Positions 1-11,544 of a stretch of DNA of 64,000 nt are shown in pieces. The stretch comes from Myxocyprinus asiaticus (lineage: Eukaryota; Chordata; Actinopteri; Cypriniformes; Catostomidae). The position numbers and the translations under genes are program-made. Position 1 is the first letter of the stretch, and each line of letters opens with the position of its first letter. Below the pieces are notes generated by a model, which saw only the letters and a program-made list of their open reading frames with translations, made no database searches and was not told the origin of the DNA. The stretch covers positions 26,316,880 through 26,380,879 of the forward strand of contig NC_059379.1 of NCBI RefSeq assembly GCF_019703515.2. Direction: 5' to 3'.

Positions 1-665
1 GTAGGGTCTCGACCAAAGTAAAAATGGGGAAGTGTCTGGGAAACCTGTTTGAAAACAGTCATTATTTTTGAAATACCATTTGGTGATACTAGTGGTGCAG
101 AAATTACAAACTTCACCTTTAAGAAACATTTAAATTGGATCAGCAACCTTATCTAACAAATGAGTCAACAGATATATTTGTAGTATTCTATTTTAAAATT
201 ATGAGAGATATACTGTATGTTTTTACATGTATTCAAGATTATAAGGGCTTATGTGGTAGTGTTTTTCTTTTTCGCAGAGTATAAAATATCCTCCAACTAA
301 TATCTAAAATCAGCAAGACACTGGCAGGCAACACAGGTCCTCTTATAATGAGTAGAGAAAAATAATTGCTGTGCTAATTCTTTCACAAACTCATCCCTGG
401 AAGTCCTGGAATAACCCCAACATAAATAAAGTAATGAAAACCTCCCATAAAATTTGCCATCGCTCAACTCAGCTGGTGGTCAGTTTGAAAAAGGGGGTGA
501 AGTGAAAGAAAGTGGTAGGTGATTAAATGACAAAAGGAAAGAAAACATGCCACATAAAACTGCCTTTCAATTAATCTTTTTTTTTTTTTTTTTTTTTATG
601 AAATTGGCTTCTGCAGATATCACTCATTTTGGTGCAAACTGTAGAGGTGTCTTCAAGAGGTGCTG
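1..665. other. gene-free AT-rich stretch
   Basis: I see no coding signal here. The only structure noted is a run of T at about 577-597. The stretch ends where the CAGGGCTTGACAT terminal sequence of the next element begins. Confidence 0.6.
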
Positions 666-1927
666 CAGGGCTTGACATAACTTTTTGGATCACTGGCCAC
701 TGTGGCTAGTGGTGTTCCAAAGTCATTAGCCATGAATCATTTTCACTAGCCAAAATTCCCTGCCCCACAAAAAGTGTTAAAGGTAACTGGTGGGGTTTAA
801 AATAATAAGGCCATATCCACAGGTAAGACCACTGATGGCTCCTCATTACCGTGGTTAGGTTAATATAGATAGTCTAACGTGATACATTTTAGTAAGAGTG
901 ATGATGTGTTGATTGAAAATTCTTGTCATTTATGTCGGCAATGGTACATCCCACAGTACTGTTTATCCCTTTCACTCGTCAGCAGGCGCGGCACTAGGGG
1001 TGGGCTTACCATGCTTAAGCCTCTGATTGAATGTTTTTATAACCTTTAGACAGACATTCGTAGGTGTGCACTTGTCTTAGTGAGAAAATGTATTAGAATA
1101 CTGAAATAATTAGTTTGATTACAAATTATAGTAGCATTGAGCAGTATCTTTAAGGAGGATTATGGATGATTGTCTATATTGGTGGAATTAAGCAGTTGGT
1201 AGATCTGAAAAGTTTTTAATCCAACTCATTTTATACTCGGGCATAATTTTTATGTTTTGTATTCTTTAATAAACAATAATGAAAGATTTACTTGATGTAA
1301 AAACGGACTCTTTGCCGATGTAACTTTTAAAAATATATCCTGTGTATTATGATGCATACATGGGTGTCTCTAGGCTAAGCCCTGGATGTCCACTGACCCT
1401 AAGGCAGCCCCTGCTTGTCAGAGGCTGTCTAGCCATTTGAGATGTCTGATTTCCTTCAAAGAGCTGTAATGTAGAAAAATTTGTGTAAAATTTCTAATGG
1501 GTTACATAATCTGATCTGTACAGCAATATTGAGGGAAGCCTGGAGAAATCCAGCACGTGATTAGCTCTGCGCCATCCTATTTCTGTGAAGCTGGTTGGTG
1601 CGCGCTCTTCAGAGACAGGATAGAACGAAGTGGTTGGCTTGCGCCACACTCAAATAAAAACCAGGCTTCAGTCACGCAGCGCAAAAGATTTGCCTTTGTA
1701 TTTCAGACTAGAAGAATATTATTGCTTATAAAGCACTGAATGCAAGTTGCATATAAATGTATTTGCTTCGGTGGCCTGACATTCACAGAATTTCTTATGC
1801 AGGTAAACACCCTGAAAACCTCACCCGCCAAAGTGGCAAGTAAGAGTGAAGTAAGAGTTAGAGTTGCACGCCATTGCTGATTTTTACCCGCATTTGTCAG
1901 GAGGGCGGGTGTTAATGTCAAGCCCTG
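666..1927. mobile_element. non-autonomous hAT-like element with CAGGGCTTGACAT ends
   Basis: The left end reads CAGGGCTTGACATAAC and the right end, read in reverse complement, CAGGGCTTGACATTAAC. This gives a terminal inverted repeat of about 16 bp differing by one inserted base. The interior has no transposase-like reading frame, so the copy is non-autonomous. The 8 bases outside each end do not match clearly, so the target duplication has decayed or the ends are slightly off. Assignment to hAT is inferred from the CAG-type terminus and general knowledge of fish elements. An interior motif at about 983-1004 (GCGCGGCACTAGGGGTGGGC) may be the edge of another insertion, but no partner end was found. 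Confidence 0.65.
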
Positions 1928-2435
1928 CTTAGCTTTAAATGGGTCATGACATGAGGAATTAAATTATCTTGATCTTTTGACATATGAGAGTTAATTGTGC
2001 TATGAAAACATATTGTAAGTTTCAGAACTCAAAACATCCTCCCCAAAGCAAAAAAAAAAAAAAGGCATTTATTGAAACCAAGCTGCAAAAATGTCTCGTT
2101 CTCCACATCTGCAACTGTGTGACGTCACACAGGGTTCATTAATGCATGAATGCCTACACAGCAAGACATCAACTGCTACTTTTACATCATTGCATAATAG
2201 TGCTCAGTCGGAAAACTGTGAGGAGGAGAGAGCAGGACAGAAAGGGCTATTATTCCTGAACACTTATTCCTGGACACTAACTTCTTGTGCCCATCCGGAC
2301 TAAGTTGTGGTGGGACATGTCGAATGGCTTGATAAAAATAGCTAATAGGTTTTAGTTTACAGCTACACACACACAGTAAATACCCCTTTCCAAAAATGAG
2401 AAACGATCTCAATACTGGCCAGCTTTTCAATTTAT
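1928..2435. other. gene-free stretch
   Basis: No supported gene. It contains a poly-A run near 2049-2062 and short frames without recognisable domains. Confidence 0.5.
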
Positions 2436-2439
2436 TCAA

Positions 2440-3110
2440 AGGGATAGTTCACCCAAAAATGAAAATTCTCTCATTTACTCATGCCATCCCAGATGTGTAT
2501 GACTTTCTTCAGCAGAACACATTTGAAGAAAAATAGAAATATATCTCAGCTCAGTAGGTCCTTGAAATAAAATTAATTTAACTATAAATGATCGCTTCTA
2601 GTAAGCAGCAGTATGCGCATGACGTAAATGCATGGCATGTTCACGCGAGAACAGATGCATGTGTGACGCCCAGAAGAGCAGCACTGTTTACAACTGAGGA
2701 GGAGGAATGCTATACAGAAGCTCCATTGGTTTTGGTTAGATCTGTATTTGTATCTGTATGTGTTTCACAGTGGTGCGTTTGTGTGCTTATCCAGGATGTC
2801 TCAACAGAGAGAAAAATGTGAGATTACATCCGTAACATGCCAACATGAAAACTCAGCACTCTTGTGAACGTGTTAACCACTGGAGTCGTATGGATGATGT
2901 TCATGCTGTCTTTCTGTTTTTTTGGGGGGGGGGGTGGGGTTTGAGCTTCAAAGTTCTGATCACCATCCACTTGCATTTTAAGGACCTACTAAGTTGAGAT
3001 TTTTCTATTTTTCTTCAGATGTGTTCTGCTGAAGAAAGTCATACACACCTGTGATGGCATGAGTGTGAGTAAATAATGAGAGAATTCAAATTTTTGGGTG
3101 AACTATCCCT
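2440..3110. mobile_element. inverted-repeat MITE copy 1 (AGGGATAGTTCACCC ends)
   Basis: The left edge AAAGGGATAGTTCACCC is mirrored by GGGTGAACTATCCCTTT on the right. The match continues inward for roughly 140 bp on each side, for example the segment around GACTTTCTTCAGCAGAACAC and its reverse complement near 3030. TCAA lies outside the left end and TTAA outside the right, compatible with a one-base decay of a TTAA target duplication. No transposase is encoded. Two more members of the family lie in the window, at 26595-45270 (interrupted) and about 60843-61070 (worn). Confidence 0.8.
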
Positions 3111-3211
3111 TTAAGAACCGAACAATGATCTACTGACAACATTACTGCATAACCAGCGAACAAACGCACACACCGCTTTTGTTTAACGTTGATGTTTAAA
3201 GTGCTTGCGTG

Positions 3212-3217
<6 letters not shown>

Positions 3218-3258
<41 letters not shown>

Positions 3259-3267
3259 CGCTCGCTC
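3218..3267. repeat. (CT)n microsatellite
   Basis: A long uninterrupted CT run ends in a few CGCT units. The flanking bases up to the LTR element at 3545 show no gene. Confidence 0.95.
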
Positions 3268-3544
3268 AACAGTTCTCAGTAAGTGTTAGCTGTCTTGTCT
3301 AATTATAAAAATAAATATCTATAAAACATCTATAATATACCATCTGCAAATATTCTGATATCTCCTTTAAACAGATTGAATTTCACAAACCTCTTTTTTT
3401 TTCAAAAACAATTGCGCAAATCTAGCGTTTTCTTACTCTGGAGCACTCATATCTTCCTCTGAAGCATGTATACTAAAAGCCTGGATCAAAACTTTGTTCC
3501 TCTGACTCACAAATCCTGCGTGATGGTCAGTCCGTGACACTCCA

Positions 3545-4522
3545 TGTCACAGTGCTGTCACTCCAGGTTTTTGTAAGACAGGTTCGTGACATCATTGTTC
3601 TGTGTCTGTCTTGTGTTTGTCTTCTGTCTTTGTGTGAGTGCACGGCTTCGGTTGTGGTTTCCCTGCAGTGCATCTCATGTCCGGAGCATGGTGTCTGGAT
3701 CCTGACTTCTCTGCCTGGTTCGGTTTCAGGATCCAGACACTCATGTTCCATGTCTTATTTTTATTGGCGTGAGTGCATTGCGCTTATGTCACCTTGGTGG
3801 GATGCACGTGTCAATAATCTGTGTCTGTCTCTCACGACCGCGCGTTGCGCTCGCTTTGCCCTGCGCACCCGGGTTGCGAGCTGTCTTCACGTTGTGCTGA
3901 GATTCGGTCTGAGGTGTCGGGTTTGTGTGTGGCCGAACTCTTGCACAGGTGTCGTGTCTTGTGTCGTCACCTGGTGTTTGCCTGGCGATGTACGCTCAGG
4001 CTTTGTCTTGTGTGAGAATGCATGGCATTGCTTTATTGGCATTGCCGTGCATTCTCTCATCTTATCTGTCGGTTGGCATGAGCGCATATTGCCTTATTGT
4101 CTTGGCGATGTGCACGCATGCCATTTGGGTGTCTGTGTTTTGTGAGAGCACGTGGTTTTGTTTTGTTTCTGTTTGACTCATGTCTCTCAGTCTGCGTCAT
4201 GCCCCGCCTCCTTGTTTGCCCTTTATTAGTTCATTTGTTACACCTGCCCTCCTTGTTAACCTGTTTGATTTCTCTCCCTATTTTAGTCTCCTTGTGTGTG
4301 CTGTCCAGAGCAAGTTTGTCTTATTTCATGTTCATGTCAGTCTGGTTTTCCCCGTTCGGTCCTGTCGGTTCCGGACAGTCCTGTTCCCAGTGCGTCTAAC
4401 CCAGCCCAGCTTCAGTGGTTTTCTCCTACAGGGTAGTTTATGTTTGTTTTGTTTCTTTTGTGTTAATAAAACTCTTGTTTTTTACTCTGTATTTGGGTCC
4501 TTCCTCTACTGCAATTGTGACA
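3545..4522 (+). repeat. 5' LTR of the gypsy-type element
   Basis: TG...CA-bounded LTR of 978 bp. A polyadenylation signal AATAAA lies at 4465-4470, near the 3' edge as expected. Positions from about 4013 onward recur in the 3' LTR at 5231-5648. Long open frames inside it (for example 3534-4145) have no domain and are not called as genes. Confidence 0.85.
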
Positions 4523-4538
4523 GAATGAACTGGCCACG

Positions 4539-5228
4539 ATGGACCCAGCAGATAATTTCTTTTGACAGGTTCTCCTGCTCACCTGCATGCTGAGCACGTG
4601 AAGAGGCTGTGCAGGGTTGGGCAGGAGGACAAGTCCGTGTGGGGGTATGCCCTAGAGTTTTTGTCAATGTCCTCGGGTCTGGGATACAATCAGACCTGCC
4701 TAATTAATATCTTTTGGGCAGGTCTGAATGAGCCCATTAAATCTTGTGTCCCAGATTAGGGTGAGGGTGGAGATATTCTTGAGGCAGTCAGGCTCACCAT
4801 GAAATGGGAGGAGTTTATCACAGCCTGTGCCTCGGAGGACTTCCAGTCCTCATCCCAACCCGAGGACAAGGGCACCCCCCACACGGAAGTGAATGCCTCA
4901 GCCACTGCCTCCGCAAATCAAAGGAGGAAGTGGAGAAGAAGGAAGCCCAGTCCATCGGCCGAGCCCATTGCTGCTGGCCGCCATGAGGCGGAGGAGCCTG
5001 CAGCAGACCGCCATGAGGCGGAGGAGCCCGCAATGGACCACCAGGAGGCAGCGGCCATTCCCGCAATACTGCTTCTGACCATCCGAAAGAGGACGAGGCA
5101 AAGAAGGGCCCCGGCTCCCCAGTCGTTGTCAGCGTTCATGGCCATGGAGGCCGTTCCCCTGCCGCTGCCAGCGTTCACGGCCATGGAGGCTGTTCCCCTG
5201 CCGCTGCCAGCGTCCACGGCCATGGAGG
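4539..5228 (+). pseudogene. gag remnant with tandem repeat
   Basis: A candidate gag start ATG lies at 4539, only 16 nt after the 5' LTR, and is closed by a stop (TGA) nine codons later. The following frames (4562-4759 and 4799 onward) resemble fish gypsy gag: a basic, hydrophilic protein with a segment like GLNEPIKS, which in related elements follows the phrase about an RAGLNEP motif. Toward the 3' end the sequence becomes repetitive. There are two CATGAGGCGGAGGAGCC-type units at about 4981-5036 and 39-bp units built on GCCATGGAGGC at about 5132-5228. The coding region then runs into the truncated 3' LTR, so the C-terminus and everything downstream of gag is lost. Identification is by resemblance only; no CCHC motif remains. 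Confidence 0.55.
5132..5228 (+). repeat. 39-bp tandem repeat inside gag remnant
   Basis: Two full units and one partial unit of a GC-rich 39-bp sequence are built around GCCATGGAGGC and GTTCCCCTGCCGCTGCCA. The last partial unit abuts the truncated 3' LTR at about 5229, so the deletion breakpoint lies at a repeat boundary. Confidence 0.8.
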
Positions 5229-5230
5229 CA

Positions 5231-5648
5231 TGGAGAATGCATGGCATTGTTTTATTGCCGTTGCCATGCATTCTTTCATCTTATCTGTCGGTTGGCATGA
5301 GCGCATATTGCCTTATTGTCTTGGTGATGTGCGCTCGTGCCATTCGGGTGTCTGTTTTGTGAGAGCACGTGGTTTTGTTTTGTTCTGTCTCTCAGTCTGC
5401 GTCATACTCCGGCTCCTTGTTTGCCCATTATTAGTTAATTTGTTACACCTGCCCTCCTTGTTAACCTGTTTGGTCCTGTCGGTTCTGTTCCCAGTGCATC
5501 TGCCCAAGCCCAGTTTCAGTGGGCTTCCAGCGCTGGACTTTGTGTTTTCCCCTACGGGGTAGTTTATATTTGTTTTGTTTCTTTTGTGTTAATAAAACTT
5601 TTGTTTTTCACTCTGTGTTTGGGTCCCGCCTCTACTGAAATTGTGACA
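5231..5648 (+). repeat. truncated 3' LTR of the gypsy-type element
   Basis: Matches the 5' LTR from about 4013 to its end, starting GAGAATGCATGG. The first ~470 bp of the LTR are absent. A second loss of about 90 bp is visible where the 5' LTR carries its segment near 4268-4360. AATAAA is retained at 5591-5596. The downstream flank is the CTCCA duplication. Confidence 0.85.
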
Positions 5649-5653
5649 CTCCA

Positions 5654-6730
5654 AGCAGGCGATCAGGGCTAATGTACATTTATATTTGTATTAAGTCACA
5701 AAAGGTGAAAGTAAACCAATTTAAAACAATTCTCAACTTGTAAAACATTGGCAAGTACTGTTAAAATAGTAAATCATTTCAAAAGTAATCAAAACTTGTA
5801 TTGTGAAGATAATGTTTTCTAGATACGTTTAGCTGTAACATATTTCATTGGACATAAATTGCTCTTTGTATATCTATAAAATTATTTTTATAGAGGAACT
5901 GGAAAATTCATGGAAAATTCATGAAAGAATCTTGGGGAAAAAATCTAAAGGTTTGAGAACGCTAATGTACTGTACCTACTACATTGTGTGTACATGACGA
6001 ATACCTCCATTATTCCAAAGGTTTTACCATTGCTTTGGCTTTTTGGCTTCTCAAATATGCAATAAATTAATAATCTGGCTTTGATAACATAAGTATTTTT
6101 ACAAGCTGTGACATTTTTAGGGAATTATTAATGTCCATGACATCTAAGTGGTTTTCAAAACACAGCTTATTAAAGAAAATAGAGATGTATGTTTGGAGTG
6201 CCCTATGCAGTTTGTTTCTGTAGATGGTGTATAGAGAAGACTTGGCTTGTGTAAAGAAAAGTTAAGGCCTTGTTTTTCACGGGGACGCATTGTGGGGCCC
6301 TAAAAGCTACTGAATTCTGAACGTGTGTTTAAAGCTCAGTAAATTAATGCTCGCCTGTCGCGGTGGAAGGGACATGCATTCAGAGAACTTTAAGCAAGCT
6401 TACACTTTGTAAACAAACAGATGTGCTCTGGTCACTGCTGAATCTCTTCTTACTAAAACAGATTTCAAGAAAAATCAACAATGAATGGTCCTGTCTGTTT
6501 CAGGAACAAATTCTATGGCTTCGATTCAAGGTTACAGCAACATCTTATAACACAAACAGCATTAGGCCAGTAAATGACACAACAAATGTTAAAATGTTTG
6601 TCAGCTACAACGGTCATATAAAGTTACAGTCAGTTTATGAGTCTATAATTTTGATGTGAGTTTGAAATTATCTGTGGCTGCCCTCTCATGTTGAAGTTGA
6701 CTTGTGTTGTGATGTGTGTGTTTTGGCCTG
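5654..6730. other. gene-free AT-rich stretch
   Basis: No recognisable coding sequence or bounded repeat was found. The frame at 6363-6659 has no domain features and is not called. Confidence 0.5.
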
Positions 6731-7046
6731 TGGACAGACTGCGGGTGATCAGGATGCAAGGGGAGTGTGGACAGGGCAATGAATGCCATAAGTCTAGAGC
6801 AGAACTGTGCCGGTCCAGACCATGACTGTACCAACATGAGGAAGCCTGACCTCCATACCTCCTCACACATACAGCGTAACAATGGTGAGTGCGACATCAC
6901 ACTGTGGGAGGGGATTCACTAAAAATTTCAGCCACTGATAGCCTTGTTTATTTGCACATGTTGTCTGCGTTGATTTAGCACCCGATTCACGAAAGAATGA
7001 ATGCAAATCAAGTAACGGTGCAAAAAAAGGCCCAAATAACCAGTGC

Positions 7047-7238
7047 TCAATTTGCACATTGCAATTCCCCATCATGTTGGCCGGCTCTGAGGGCTTGGTG
7101 GTGGAGGATGTAGCAGATTACCGCAGTCTGCCATACTTTACTGGTACTATATGGCATAGCTACACTGCTGTGATCCAGAAACCTGAATTGACTCTTTAAA
7201 ATGCAGAAAGATTGCTCAACTACACCACATGTCTGCAT
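7047..7238 (-). pseudogene. PIF/Harbinger transposase C-terminal remnant
   Basis: A 63-residue frame resembles the nuclease domain of fish Harbinger (HARBI1-like) transposases. It has VVEQSFCILKSQFRFLD, corresponding to the conserved VVE-x-x-FG-x-LK-x-R stretch with the last acidic catalytic residue, followed by a Y-S-T-S-K-V segment and a hydrophobic VICYILHHQALR helix where family members have LHN. The expected FG is FC here. The rest of the transposase and its Myb-like partner were not found, so this is a fossil. Surrounding bases from about 6905 to 7600 (GGGATTCACTAAA at the left, a GCGCAAA-rich right side) probably belong to the same element, but I could not pair its terminal repeats. 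Confidence 0.65.
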
Positions 7239-8140
7239 ATATGCCTGTTCTCCATAATTTGATCATCATTGATGAATTACTGCTGCCCATTTCACACCAT
7301 ATTTAAATATTGAGATGAATGAAAAGGAGACTGTGAGGGGTAGATTAAGGGCTCTGGGTTTTACCCAATTTTCGTGAGAGCACTAATTCTAAGCGCAATT
7401 TTCGTGCCAGCACAAAGCACAAGTGGGCATGGGTGGAAGTTTTTGCGTTATCTGTTACTGTTTGTGCGCAAACTGTGGGTGAATTAAATGCTAATAAAGT
7501 GGCGCAAAGCGCAAATTCCTATGTTCCTGATAAATAGGTCATTGCGCTAAGCCGTCTGAGAACCACGTCTATTCTCAGTGCAAAGTCTAAACTCCTAAAT
7601 AAGTTCTTGCATTTGCAGTTTGAAGATTCCACCAGCAGATGGTATCATAGAGCCAACGACCACTTTTTATTCTAGCCATGATTTGTATTTCAGTAAATCA
7701 ATATAATTAATTATGAAAACAATATGTTTAATTTCTATAGCACCTTTCAAAGCTCAAGGATGCTGTACAGAATTAAACATAAAACATTGAACAAAGAAAC
7801 ATACAACAAATATACATTACAAAATAATGAACAATGGGAGTGGAACAAAGCGAATTTCAAGCAGGTTAGACACGGGCAAGCAGAAGGAGAGCTAAAAGTC
7901 CCAAAGAGACCTATAGAGATCACATACAACACATATATCACAGTCGAGCGGTGCAGCTGACTTACAGTCACAGAGCAGGGGATGCATTGCATACAGCCCA
8001 TTTACACAACCAAATTCTTATAAATGGGCTGTCTTCATTTATATTGATGCTCCTTGACAGGAAATGGAATATATGATAGGACGCAGAGAGATCACCCAGC
8101 CTGTTATCGCTTTGTGCGCATGATTTTGCCACGACGAGTA
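7239..8140. other. gene-free stretch with dispersed repeat
   Basis: The region near 7735-7790 (TATAGCACCTTTCAAAGCTC ...) resembles a dispersed fish repeat that begins with TATAGCGC-CTTTCA. No gene is supported here. Confidence 0.45.
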
Positions 8141-8143
8141 TGC

Positions 8144-8216
8144 TTTGTTGGACTTGTACCCTGGTCTTTCGCATTGCAAGTACAATGCACTATCAAATGA
8201 GCTATACCGCGCAACC
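8144..8216 (-). repeat. tRNA-derived SINE head (diverged)
   Basis: On the minus strand the sequence begins GGTTGCGCGGTATAGCTCA. It has an A-box-like TAGCTCATTTGATAGTGC and a B-box-like GGGTACAAGTCC about 38 bases later, the layout of an RNA polymerase III internal promoter. The anticodon arm can pair GCATT with AATGC but leaves an 8-base loop, so it is not a working tRNA. The word GTGCATTGTACTTGCAATGC resembles the head of a cyprinid tRNA-Ala-derived SINE. The downstream body is not clearly delimited. Confidence 0.6.
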
Positions 8217-8219
8217 TAA

Positions 8220-9975
8220 ACATGCTGGAATAAGCTTGTAAATGTAGTTATTTATGTAATGCAAATGTTAAAATGTATGTGGCTATCAAATCATGCGCTA
8301 TAGCAAAAGTGTTCTGATGTCATAAAATAGCATTGTGTGAGGAACAGAGAAAAAAATAAGCATTTATGAACTGATATTCTGACATTTTACTCATGTGTGG
8401 AAATGAATAAAAGTAATGTAGAAGGAATGACAACAACTTCATTTAAATACTCATGGTGCATCACTGTTTCCTGTCCGGACAGAATTACACATTTTCCATT
8501 GATTAAGAATAGGCCTACTATGTTGCAGGCAGTGAGATAATTTTTGTTCAACTTTAATGTGATTTCATCATTTGAAGATCTACGTGTTGTGCTATTTAGG
8601 CTCATAGCTCACTGTGCACTTTATTGCCTGCTAATCTTAGATTGTGTTTGAAGCATCCAATTAACGTTCTTTATTCCAGACTCCTGACAAATAAAAGAAT
8701 AACCGCTCGTGAACTCTTGTGGTAAACCAAATATTACAAAAGGTTACCGTGCACATATTTAGGGTATTAAGTCATCTTTCACTTTATCATTAAACATTAA
8801 ATGCATGCTTGACATTTAAAGTTCTCCATACTGTTGCACGAATTCTATCGCTTATATGAATTTATACCATCAGCTTTGAACATAGCCAGGGTAAACTGTT
8901 CCTTATCTTTGTGTTTGGAAGCATTTTGTGAATCAGACGCTGTTCTCTGTAGTCCTTCAAATAAATGCGCTGCACCTGTGAGATGCAGATTCCCTGAGTA
9001 CGCACTGGAGTGCCTGTGCTCACGCTGCTGTAGTTCAGCACACATTCGGCCGAACAATGGTGTTTCACATGGATTTATAATAGATATCTCAAAATAAATA
9101 AATAAATGAAAAAAAAACAAAAAAAAAAAACACTGCACTGTTTGTTCTCTAACAGCTTGCTTGGGATTTTGGTCCAAAGTACATGGGGTCATTGATAACT
9201 TCATACTTTCAAACCTAAGCCACCAGTTTATGAACACTTTATGACAAATGAATTCATAATTTTCTTTCATTATCTCAGAATTTGAATAGTCCTCTTTAAG
9301 AAAAGCATTTATTTTTGCCAATATACATACCAGGTAAATAGGTAAGTATGCAATGCAAGGCTCTGCCAAGTAACTCCCCTGGCCAGATAAAACAAGATTG
9401 TTTGAACATTTTATTAGAACCAGCTGATGACTAACCCATGATGAAATATCAGTGTGCACTGCTTTTCCACTTCATAGTCTAATCAAACCAGCTTAAATGC
9501 CACTTGAATCACAAGGTTTAGAGATTAAAGTATTTGCGGAATGCCGCAATAGAAACTGTATTTTTAGAATGATGGATCCCTGGTCTCTCCACTCGTTGTG
9601 AGAGAAAGACACAGTTTCCCACTTCACTTTAAGAGCAAACCCAGTTTTCCATGATGTAATGTGTGGTGTTTTGGTGAATGCAGTTGAGGTGAACATAAGC
9701 TTGAATGTCCTCGATTTGAGCCATTCAGACTTCTTTTCTCTCTTCTTTAAAAAAAGACTAATACCTCAAGAACCTGACAATGAAGTCCTGTTTTGTTGCC
9801 AAAGCTGTAGAGTTCAAATCTAAATGGAAGACTAGACTGATGCAGTCATTGTCTCACCAGTTATTTATGTAAATTGTCTGGTAACTGGAGTACCTTCTTT
9901 TTCTCTCTTTGCTGCGTTTAATGCTTGGCCCACAACACAAGCTTAATTTAGAGATAGAAACATGGGTGGAAAAGA
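8220..9975. other. gene-free stretch
   Basis: No supported gene. The longest frame (8845-9459, minus) runs through an AT-rich, poly-A-bearing region and has no domain. An A-rich tract lies at about 9095-9130. Confidence 0.5.
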
Positions 9976-9979
9976 ATAC

Positions 9980-10062
9980 GGCGTGTCTATTTGCACCCCA
10001 GTGTAAATAGCAACTGCCACACAGTGCAGCTATTTGCACCCCAATAGTCTGGTGGAACCACA
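9980..10062. repeat. GGTGCAAATAG-type short repeat, left block
   Basis: Two units of CTATTTGCACCCCA occur here. They are the reverse complement of the GGGTGCAAATAG units found at 15507-15625 on the other side of DIRS copy 1. Confidence 0.7.
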
Positions 10063-10089
10063 AAAATATACTACAAACTAACCAATAGA

Positions 10090-10250
10090 TGTTGCTGCAG
10101 TGGCGTGGGGTGTAAGGACGGTATGTGACTGTGTACTGTTGTCCAAGCGACAGCGGTTCGATTCAGCCTTTTGTCCCACTCTTTTTCCCATTCGATTTCC
10201 TGTTTCCACTCTTAATATTTCCTTTAATACTACTAAAAATAATATTAAAA
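10090..10250 (+). repeat. tRNA-derived SINE
   Basis: It opens GCAGTGGCGTGGGGTGTAAG, corresponding to the A-box region of a tRNA-derived SINE. A good B box, GGTTCGATTC, lies at 10155-10164. A pyrimidine-rich body follows (TTTTTCCCATTCGATTTCC, TTTCCACTCTTAATATTTCC) and then an A/T tail. The body and tail match the general form of short cyprinid SINEs. It cannot encode a protein. Confidence 0.65.
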
Positions 10251-10388
10251 AATGAATATAAATGTTGATTTTATTGTAGTGATTTGCTCACGGTGAATGT
10301 TGAGGAGTGCAGAGAAGGGTATGATCCAGAGGCAGGGTCTGTCGATCGCACTCGTTTGCACGTAAAACCATGGTTACTGTGGTAAAAC

Positions 10389-10600
10389 GTTCTGGTTACT
10401 TTCGTAACCTCCGTTTCCTGATGAAGGGAACAAGACGTTGTGTCGATGTAGTGACACTAGGGGTCACACTTGGGAGCCCTAAACACCTCTGCTTTTGAAA
10501 AAAGGCCAATGGGAACTGGCGAGTGGAATTTGCATGCCACTCCCCCGGACATACGGGTATAAAAGGAGCTGGCATGCAAACACTCATTCGGGTTTTGTGC
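10389..10600. repeat. DIRS copy 1 inverted terminal repeat (3' in element sense)
   Basis: Bases from about 10440 to 10590 are the reverse complement of about 15215-15352. An octamer ATTTGCAT lies at 10528-10535 and TATAAAAG at 10558-10565, both directed rightward into the element. Confidence 0.9.
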
Positions 10601-10663
10601 TGAGGAGCCGAGACGAGGTCCCGGCCATTTCAGCGGGTAGTTCAGTGTTGTGGCAAGAGGGAC

Positions 10664-10790
10664 ACAATGTCTCGTTCCCTCCATCAGGGAACGGAGGTTA
10701 CAAAAGTAACCAGGACGTTCCCTATCTATCACTCACTCGACGTTGTGTCAATGTAGTGACACTAGGGGTCCCTATACAAAACGCCACAAC
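10664..10790. repeat. DIRS copy 1 internal complementary region
   Basis: It contains GTTCCCTCCATCAGGGAAC, GTAACCAGGACGTTCCCTATC and then ACTCACTCGACGTTGTGTC. The two outer tips of the element are thus joined head to head, the layout used by DIRS elements to template circle closure. Confidence 0.85.
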
Positions 10791-11544
10791 TAGCTGAACT
10801 GCGTTATGTGGACTGGTGGTGCGAGACAGGCAGACCGCTGTGTGCCTCGTAGCCAGCGCACCAGGCCATCACATAACCTCCCCCAATGCTCTTATGAGCA
10901 TTGAACAGTCCTTTGGGAACAAGTCTACTGCCCAACAAATAGGGACAGGCTAACCCAGCCGTGGCCTCTTTTCCTCTTTCTTCTTCCTAAAAAGAGTGGA
11001 ATTTTGTTTACCAGCTGGGGGCCATAAGTGTCTACGTCGCGGGGGTGTCAAGGGGCAAACACCGTGGAGACCACACCCCACATTTCGAGTGGAAATATGT
11101 CACATGGTCTTACCGAGTCTTGTCGGAAGTATGTCATGTGGAGAAGTCCCATGGTTGGTCTTACCCAACGGGGGAGGAGTTCTACAAACACGGTGACCGG
11201 GGCAGAGGAACCTCTGCCCAAGGAAGACGCAGTTTACCGACAGGGAACAATTTAGCGGAAGATATATCACATGGGGTCACCTATGGGGAACCAGTGCATT
11301 TGGAGCAGGGCTTAGTTAGCACATGTACCGGGTCGGCAGCGAGTCTCTCTGTAAACTCGTTTGCCACAGGGCTAAGGAGGAAAGTCATCCAGGGATCACA
11401 ACTTGTGAATACGACTGGGAGTCAAAAGTGCACGTATTCACCGCATGGGAGGGGAAAGGTGCTATGCGCAAGCGGTACACCCAGCTAGCTGTCCCGGAAC
11501 TTACATGCTCGTACCTGACAATACATGGGATGAAACCAGCTCAA

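Larger units (their letters stand above)
3540..5653 (+). mobile_element. gypsy-type LTR retrotransposon, internally deleted, with 5-bp target duplication
   Basis: The element (3545-5648) starts TGTCAC and ends GTGACA. It is flanked by a perfect 5-bp duplication, CTCCA at 3540-3544 and 5649-5653, which fixes both ends. It has a 978-bp 5' LTR, about 700 bp of internal sequence holding only gag remains, and a 418-bp 3' LTR missing its upstream half. No protease, RT or integrase is present, so the copy cannot move alone. The flank-to-LTR pattern and the gag start just after the LTR resemble the larger gypsy element at 20.4-24.7 kb. Assignment to Ty3/gypsy rests on this and on gag likeness, not on a polymerase. 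Confidence 0.85.

Noticed and set aside
983..1395. Inner hAT-type element starting GCGCGGCACTAGGGG
   Set aside because: The left motif is suggestive, but no matching right end or duplication was found.
3534..4145. 203-residue frame rich in Cys and Val
   Set aside because: It lies inside the LTR, shares no domain, and its counterpart in the 3' LTR is truncated. Not a gene.
8144..8216. Functional tRNA gene
   Set aside because: The A and B boxes are recognisable, but the anticodon loop has 8 bases and the acceptor stem does not pair. It is SINE-derived.
8845..9459. 204-residue minus-strand frame
   Set aside because: Crosses a poly-A tract and AT-rich DNA. No domain, and no reason to expect coding.
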